From NCBI GenBank assembly GCA_044375105.1, contig JBILNK010000086.1:1-17345 (forward strand): a DNA stretch of 17,345 nt, read 5' to 3'. The stretch is from JBIKLM01 sp044375105 (GTDB lineage: Bacteria > Planctomycetota > UBA1135 > GCA-002686595). A program made the translations under genes and the position numbers. Under the pieces are notes generated by a model. It worked only from the letters and a program-made list of their open reading frames with translations. It was not told the DNA's origin and made no database searches. Shown here in pieces: positions 14,033 to 17,345 of this stretch. Within the stretch, counting starts at the first letter, position 1. The number at the start of each line of letters is the position of its first letter.

Positions 14033-14491
14033 TCAACGCACCGGGTCGAGCGTGCCCGGCTTGCGCAGCATCTTGTCGACCTCGCCGAGGTGCATCTCCT
14101 CGTCGTGGATCATGGTGCGGGCGTATTCCTCGAGCATCACCGAGCGGCCTTCCACCAGGGTGAGCAGCTCTTGGTAGGCCACCAGGGAACGGCGCTCGTG
14201 CTCGAGGGATTCGCGCAGGATGTCGCCGATGTCGTGCTTGTGGGTCTCGAGCAGGGGGCCGAGGCCCAGGGAGGGGTGCTCGCCCATCAGGGTGATGCGC
14301 TCGCCGGCCTCCTGGGCGTGGGTCAAGGCCTCGGTGGCTTGGCCCCGCAGCCAGGACACGATCGGGATCCGGCTGTAGCCGTAGACCATCAGCGAGTAAT
14401 GCGTGTAGCGCACCACGCCGGCCAGCTCGAGCTCGAGGATCTTGTTCAGGGCGGCGACGACGGCTTCGGTGTCGAGCTTCTCGTGGGCCAT
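14033..14491 (-). CDS. Bacterioferritin-like ferritin-family protein
   Basis: A 152-residue four-helix ferritin-like protein aligning end to end with bacterioferritin. Predicted di-iron ligands are Glu22 (LELAGVVRY), His58 (LTHAQEAGERI), Glu99 (LEHERRSL), and Glu131 with His134 (DEEMH, 130-134). At the position of the bridging Glu51 of E. coli Bfr this protein has Ala55, with a Glu one residue earlier (Glu54). The heme-ligand Met52 is Leu56. It would thus be a heme-free relative with an altered ferroxidase centre, perhaps for iron storage or oxidant protection in the cytosol. ATG at 14491 has a CCGCTGCCC leader and no Shine-Dalgarno. It converges on the helicase operon and seems monocistronic. 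Rubrerythrin or Dps-like families are less likely given the helix lengths. Confidence 0.85.
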   Translation of the reverse strand: MAHEKLDTEAVVAALNKILELELAGVVRYTHYSLMVYGYSRIPIVSWLRGQATEALTHAQEAGERITLMGEHPSLGLGPLLETHKHDIGDILRESLEHERRSLVAYQELLTLVEGRSVMLEEYARTMIHDEEMHLGEVDKMLRKPGTLDPVR

Positions 14492-14727
14492 GGGCAGCGG
14501 GGCGTGCGGGCGATCGTGGGATGGAATCCGAGCGTTGGACTCGGGCCCTGGAAGCTAGGTCCCCGCGCGGGGGGACTCAACCTTCGAGGGCGAAGGCCGC
14601 TCCGATCTCTGCAGCCGCCGGCGCGGCCGCGTGCCTGCGGCACGCGCACCGCGGGACCGGCCCGGGAAACGGAGGCGCCGCGGGGCCCCGGCCGACCCGC
14701 GCACGGCCGGCCGGGCTTCGGCCGCCG
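14492..14727. other. Intergenic with several hairpins downstream of the cyanophycinase-like gene
   Basis: No gene is seen in these 236 nt. Hairpins are GCGTGCC-TGC-GGCACGC (14629-14645), CCTTCG-AGGG-CGAAGG (14581-14596) and a GTCCCC/GGGGAC-type palindrome near 14559-14575. None has a T-run, so factor-dependent ends or structured leader/trailer RNA are possible. Confidence 0.45.
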
Positions 14728-16545
14728 TCAGAACAGGCTCAGGGCCAGGCCAGGCGAGCTCGAGAAGCCCGAGGGGGTCGGCTGGCACGGCGAGCCGGGC
14801 AGCCACAGCCACAGGGCCTGGGTGTAGTAGGTCTGGCCGGCCAGGTTCGGGTTGCTGGGGATCGGCAGAGGCAGATCGGCCACCCCGGTTCCGTCGGCGG
14901 CGACCGCGAACAGGCTCAGGAACGGCGACAGCAGCGAGAGGTGCAGGGGCAGGCCGAGGCCGAGCCCGTCGCTGCCCGCCGGGTCCCACAGGTTGGCCAG
15001 GCCGATCACCGCCAGACCGCCCGGAGCGCCGCCCGCGGTGCGCAGGGCGAAGGCGCCGTTGCCGAGGCTCGGCTGGCCCAGGCCGACCAGGGTGTGGGGC
15101 CCGAAGCAGCCCGGGAATCCGGCCCCGTAGGCGGACAGATTCGGGACCACGTGCTGGGCCGCGTCGTAGCTCATGCCCGAGCGCAGCAGGTGCAGCCGGC
15201 AGCCCTCGAGCGCCACGGACTGGCGCGGTCCGGCGGAGCCCGCCGAGGACTGGTAGGTCGAGAAGGCCACGCTGGTCACGCCGTAGCTATCGAGCACCAT
15301 CACAGGGCTTTCCGTGCCCGTGGCGGGCAGGGCGGTCAGCAGCTCGTCCGCGCGCACCAGCAGGTTGACGCCGCCGTCGAGCAGAACCGCCAGGCGATGG
15401 GGATGCAGCGCCAGGGCGTACTGGGGCCCGCCGACGCGGTTCTCGTCCCAGGTGGTCGAATCCCAGCAGCGCGTCGAGACGACCGCATCCTGCAGGAAAC
15501 CGGCGCCGGGCTGCACCTGCAGCGCCCCGTTGAACAGGGCCAGGTCGTTGCCGTTGTCGACCACGTTGAACTCGCCGGCGGCGGCGTCCAAGGCGCTGGA
15601 GCCGCTGAGCTGGACCGGGGTGAAGACCGGCTGCGCATCCGGGGGCCCGGTCAGGATCGCGTTGGCCGGGCGCGAGACCACGCTGCGCGCCGCCAGGTCG
15701 TAGACGTAGCCCTCGGTGAGCTGCACGTGCTGGAGGTCGGTGATCACCGCGGGCAGGTTCTTGAGCAGGGCCTGGCGCGTCCCCGGGGTGCGGTGCAGCA
15801 GCGTCACGGCCCCTTCCCCGATCACGCGGCCGCGCCCGTCCGGCGAAACGCAGAACGCGGTGCGGTCGTCGCAGCCGACCCCCAGCACGTCGCGCCCCTG
15901 GTCCTGCCACAGCCGGCCCAGCATGACCGCCAGGCGCGCGATCCGCCCGCGCTCGGTGAAGTGCGTGTCGAACAGCACCCCCGGGGTCAGCTGCAGGAAG
16001 TCGCTGGTGAAGCTGATCGCCGTGCTGTAGGGATCCCGCAAGGCCGCCTTGGGGGACACGGAGCCGGTGATCGAGTCGTAGATCAGCTCGCCCAGCACCG
16101 CGCAACCGGCGCTGGTGCCGCCCACCGCGCCGCCCTTGTCGAACACGGCCCGGATGGCGTCCTCGGTCTTGGTGTTGTTCCACCATTGCACGTAGTTGGC
16201 CTGGTTGCCCCCGCGCATCCAGACCACGTCGCAAGCGGCGATCGCGTCGTAGGTGGCCTGCAGATCGGCGTTGGTCTGTGTGATCGCCAGCTGGATCACC
16301 TGGCTGGCCCCGGCCTGCAGGAAGCGGCCCTCGGCCCCCGCATCGACGCCGGCGACCCCCAGGATCGCCACGCGGCCGTTGCCGCCGGCGTTCTGCAGCA
16401 TCCAGGTGAAGGTGGACAGGGCCCAGGAGCCGCTGGTGACGCTGCCGCCGCCCTCGGCGGCCACGTAGCCTTGGCCCGCGGCGAGCGGGGCCAGCAGCAG
16501 GCACAAGCAAGCGGACAGGGAGGTGTGAAGCCGGGCGGAGGCCAT
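14728..16545 (-). CDS. Secreted cyanophycinase-like peptidase (family S51) with planctomycete-type C-terminal module
   Basis: 605 residues: a signal peptide (about 1-24, cleavage near LAAGQG), an S51 domain (about 25-290), a ~200-residue middle part, and a C-terminal beta module (about 495-605) of a kind I associate with secreted planctomycete proteins (GQPSLGNGAFALRT, then PIPSNPNLAGQTYYTQA). S51 motifs are present: GGNQ at 112-115, nucleophile elbow GGTSAG with Ser145, DTHFTERGRIAR at 193-204 with His195 and Arg199/201/204, and GVGCDDRTA at 222-230. The catalytic Glu of cyanophycinase (Glu201 in Synechocystis CphB) corresponds to Asp227. Cyanophycinases hydrolyse the Asp-Arg storage polymer to beta-Asp-Arg dipeptides; an exported one would act on released cyanophycin or other isoaspartyl peptides (inference). 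ATG at 16545 is set by the signal peptide; the leader is CGCTCCC without Shine-Dalgarno. Confidence 0.86.
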   Translation of the reverse strand: MASARLHTSLSACLCLLLAPLAAGQGYVAAEGGGSVTSGSWALSTFTWMLQNAGGNGRVAILGVAGVDAGAEGRFLQAGASQVIQLAITQTNADLQATYDAIAACDVVWMRGGNQANYVQWWNNTKTEDAIRAVFDKGGAVGGTSAGCAVLGELIYDSITGSVSPKAALRDPYSTAISFTSDFLQLTPGVLFDTHFTERGRIARLAVMLGRLWQDQGRDVLGVGCDDRTAFCVSPDGRGRVIGEGAVTLLHRTPGTRQALLKNLPAVITDLQHVQLTEGYVYDLAARSVVSRPANAILTGPPDAQPVFTPVQLSGSSALDAAAGEFNVVDNGNDLALFNGALQVQPGAGFLQDAVVSTRCWDSTTWDENRVGGPQYALALHPHRLAVLLDGGVNLLVRADELLTALPATGTESPVMVLDSYGVTSVAFSTYQSSAGSAGPRQSVALEGCRLHLLRSGMSYDAAQHVVPNLSAYGAGFPGCFGPHTLVGLGQPSLGNGAFALRTAGGAPGGLAVIGLANLWDPAGSDGLGLGLPLHLSLLSPFLSLFAVAADGTGVADLPLPIPSNPNLAGQTYYTQALWLWLPGSPCQPTPSGFSSSPGLALSLF

Positions 16546-16813
16546 GGGAGCGGGGAGCAGGGATGTCGGCGGAACGGGGGGACGAGAACGGGAGTCCAGG
16601 GCGTCGGAGCGCGGAAGGCGCGAGTGCGAAGCGCGGCGGTCGCTCGGGCGAAAGGTGCTGCGCTGAAGCGCTGGACCCGCCAGGGCTTCGATGCCGTGCA
16701 TGCGAGGGCTGTGTTCTAGAGACGCAGCAGCCGAGCGAAAGTTTCACCCGCGGGGCGCGCTCTGTCCAACGCAGGTTCCAACGTCGACAACCAACGCCCG
16801 CCGCGGTCCCATG

Positions 16814-17002
16814 CAAACCGATGCAACCCGCCCACTGGACTGACCGCCTCCCGCCCGCCAATGGGGCTTGAAACCTAGACAAGCGCGGCAATCGCCCTGG
16901 ACAGGAGACATGCAGGCCGCCTGGAGCGCGCATGAAAATGCGCCAGGCGATGCATGCCCGTGCGAAAATCCTTCCCGCTCCGGGTTGGCCTGCATCGGTT
17001 TG
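16814..17002. repeat. Spaced 12-bp perfect inverted repeat
   Basis: CAAACCGATGCA (16814-16825) and its exact reverse complement TGCATCGGTTTG (16991-17002) are 165 nt apart in the divergent promoter region. They could be paired regulator sites or the base of a larger RNA structure enclosing the hairpin at 16919-16948. Confidence 0.55.
16919..16948. other. Hairpin with GAAA loop
   Basis: GCCTGG-[AGCG]-CGCAT-GAAA-ATGCG-CCAGGC forms an 11-bp stem with a 4-nt bulge, capped on the plus-strand transcript by a GNRA-type tetraloop. There is no U-run after it. It may be part of a structured leader or small RNA. Confidence 0.4.
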
Positions 17003-17180
17003 GGAGCCCTCCAGGCGCAGGGATGGCGACCTTTGGACCCGGCCTGTGTCCGGCGAGCGTCCGCGTGCCCCCCAGGCAGCCAGCGCACCCGTTTCAGAGG
17101 GCCTCGCACGAACTCGGGAGCGCGAGCAAGTCGGTGCGAACACCGAGACCAGCCCAGGCGCGCGACGACCGCATACTGGA

Positions 17181-17228
17181 CCGAGCCCCCCGGATCGTGC
17201 CTTTCGCCGAGACCCCCGGGGGGATCGT
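17181..17228. repeat. Duplicated C-rich box upstream of the right-edge gene
   Basis: CCGAGCCCCCCGGATCGT (from 17181) recurs as CCGAGACCCCCGG plus GGGG plus ATCGT (from 17207). The start-to-start spacing is 26 nt and it ends ~24 nt before the ATG at 17252. It could be a pair of operator half-sites or a slipped duplication. Confidence 0.45.
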
Positions 17229-17251
17229 CGCCCCTCAGCCTCCGACCAAAG

Positions 17252-17345
17252 ATGATGAGTCCTATCCGCACCCTGGGCCTGGTCTTGGCCTGCTGCTTCG
17301 GGGTGCCCCTGGCCCTCGCCCAACAGCCCTCCGACTTCAGCGGCT
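17252..17345 (+). CDS. N-terminus of a secreted protein (partial, cut by window edge)
   Basis: An open frame begins ATG-ATG at 17252/17255 and runs off the right end, giving 31 residues. It is a textbook signal peptide: a short basic start (MMSPIR), a hydrophobic core (TLGLVLACCFGVPLAL) and cleavage at ALA-QQ (about residue 23-24), followed by PSDFSG. The mature function cannot be told. The upstream sequence CCAAAG-ATG lacks a strong Shine-Dalgarno and differs from the CCC context of most other starts here. Confidence 0.62.
   Translation, partial: MMSPIRTLGLVLACCFGVPLALAQQPSDFSG

Larger units (their letters stand above)
16546..17251. other. Divergent intergenic region with inverted and direct repeats
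   Basis: About 700 nt separate the minus-strand peptidase from the plus-strand secreted protein. Open frames across it (including 175 codons on the minus strand) have no conserved character. It contains a spaced 12-bp inverted repeat (16814-16825 and 16991-17002), a bulged hairpin with a GAAA loop (16919-16948), a small hairpin TCGGTG-CGAA-CACCGA (17131-17146) and a duplicated C-rich box (17181-17228). No consensus promoter could be assigned; CATACT at about 17172 is a possible plus-strand -10. Confidence 0.5.

Noticed and set aside
16744..17271. 175-codon minus-strand open frame in the divergent intergenic region
   Set aside because: No recognisable motif, odd Cys/Arg/Gly composition, and it runs over the signal-peptide gene starting at 17252 and over the repeats.

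Overview
The window is very GC-rich, as are its codon third positions. It is most likely a fragment of a Planctomycetota chromosome (moderate confidence). The clearest clue is the roughly 110-residue C-terminal module of the secreted cyanophycinase-like protein, a type I associate with secreted planctomycete proteins. Few genes have Shine-Dalgarno sequences, and there is an ECF sigma factor with a TPR-type partner and a formylglycine-generating-enzyme-like fragment. No prophage, transposase or CRISPR array is seen.

Layout. The left edge holds the start of a minus-strand FGE/sulfatase-modifying-factor-like protein (1-147). Next come a strong minus-strand terminator (539-575) and a DoxX-like membrane protein (785-1225, minus). 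A pteridine-reductase-like SDR (1514-2290, minus) starts only 9 nt after a tRNA-Val(UAC) (2300-2373, minus). UDP-glucose 6-dehydrogenase follows on the plus strand (2678-3979), then a 600-bp gene-free stretch full of hairpins and short tandem repeats. A minus-strand block from 7682 down to 4582 encodes a secreted repeat-helix (TPR-type) protein, an ECF sigma factor, and an exported or membrane-anchored TPR-type protein whose ATG overlaps the sigma stop codon.

The core of the window is a compact plus-strand operon (8043-13819). Its four genes encode an unknown coiled-coil/beta protein, two tandem DUF2791/BrxD-type P-loop ATPases (the second with an N-terminal UvrD-C/Tudor-like domain), and an Lhr-like SF2 helicase. 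Genes overlap by 4 nt or lie 4-5 nt apart, and all four appear to use non-ATG starts. The ATPase-helicase pair resembles BrxD-BrxHI of type 2 BREX, but no BREX methyltransferase, PglZ or kinase is present. This is the best candidate for an undescribed system: an ATPase-loaded helicase machine for DNA repair or for defence.

The right side has a ferritin-like protein (14033-14491, minus), the secreted cyanophycinase-like S51 peptidase (14728-16545, minus), a 700-bp divergent intergenic region with inverted and direct repeats, and the start of a secreted protein cut by the window edge (17252-17345, plus).

A genome-style signal cuts across these genes: 8 of 14 inferred starts have CCC directly before the start codon. 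Four minus-strand starts share a CGCT(T/G)CCC-ATG-like leader.
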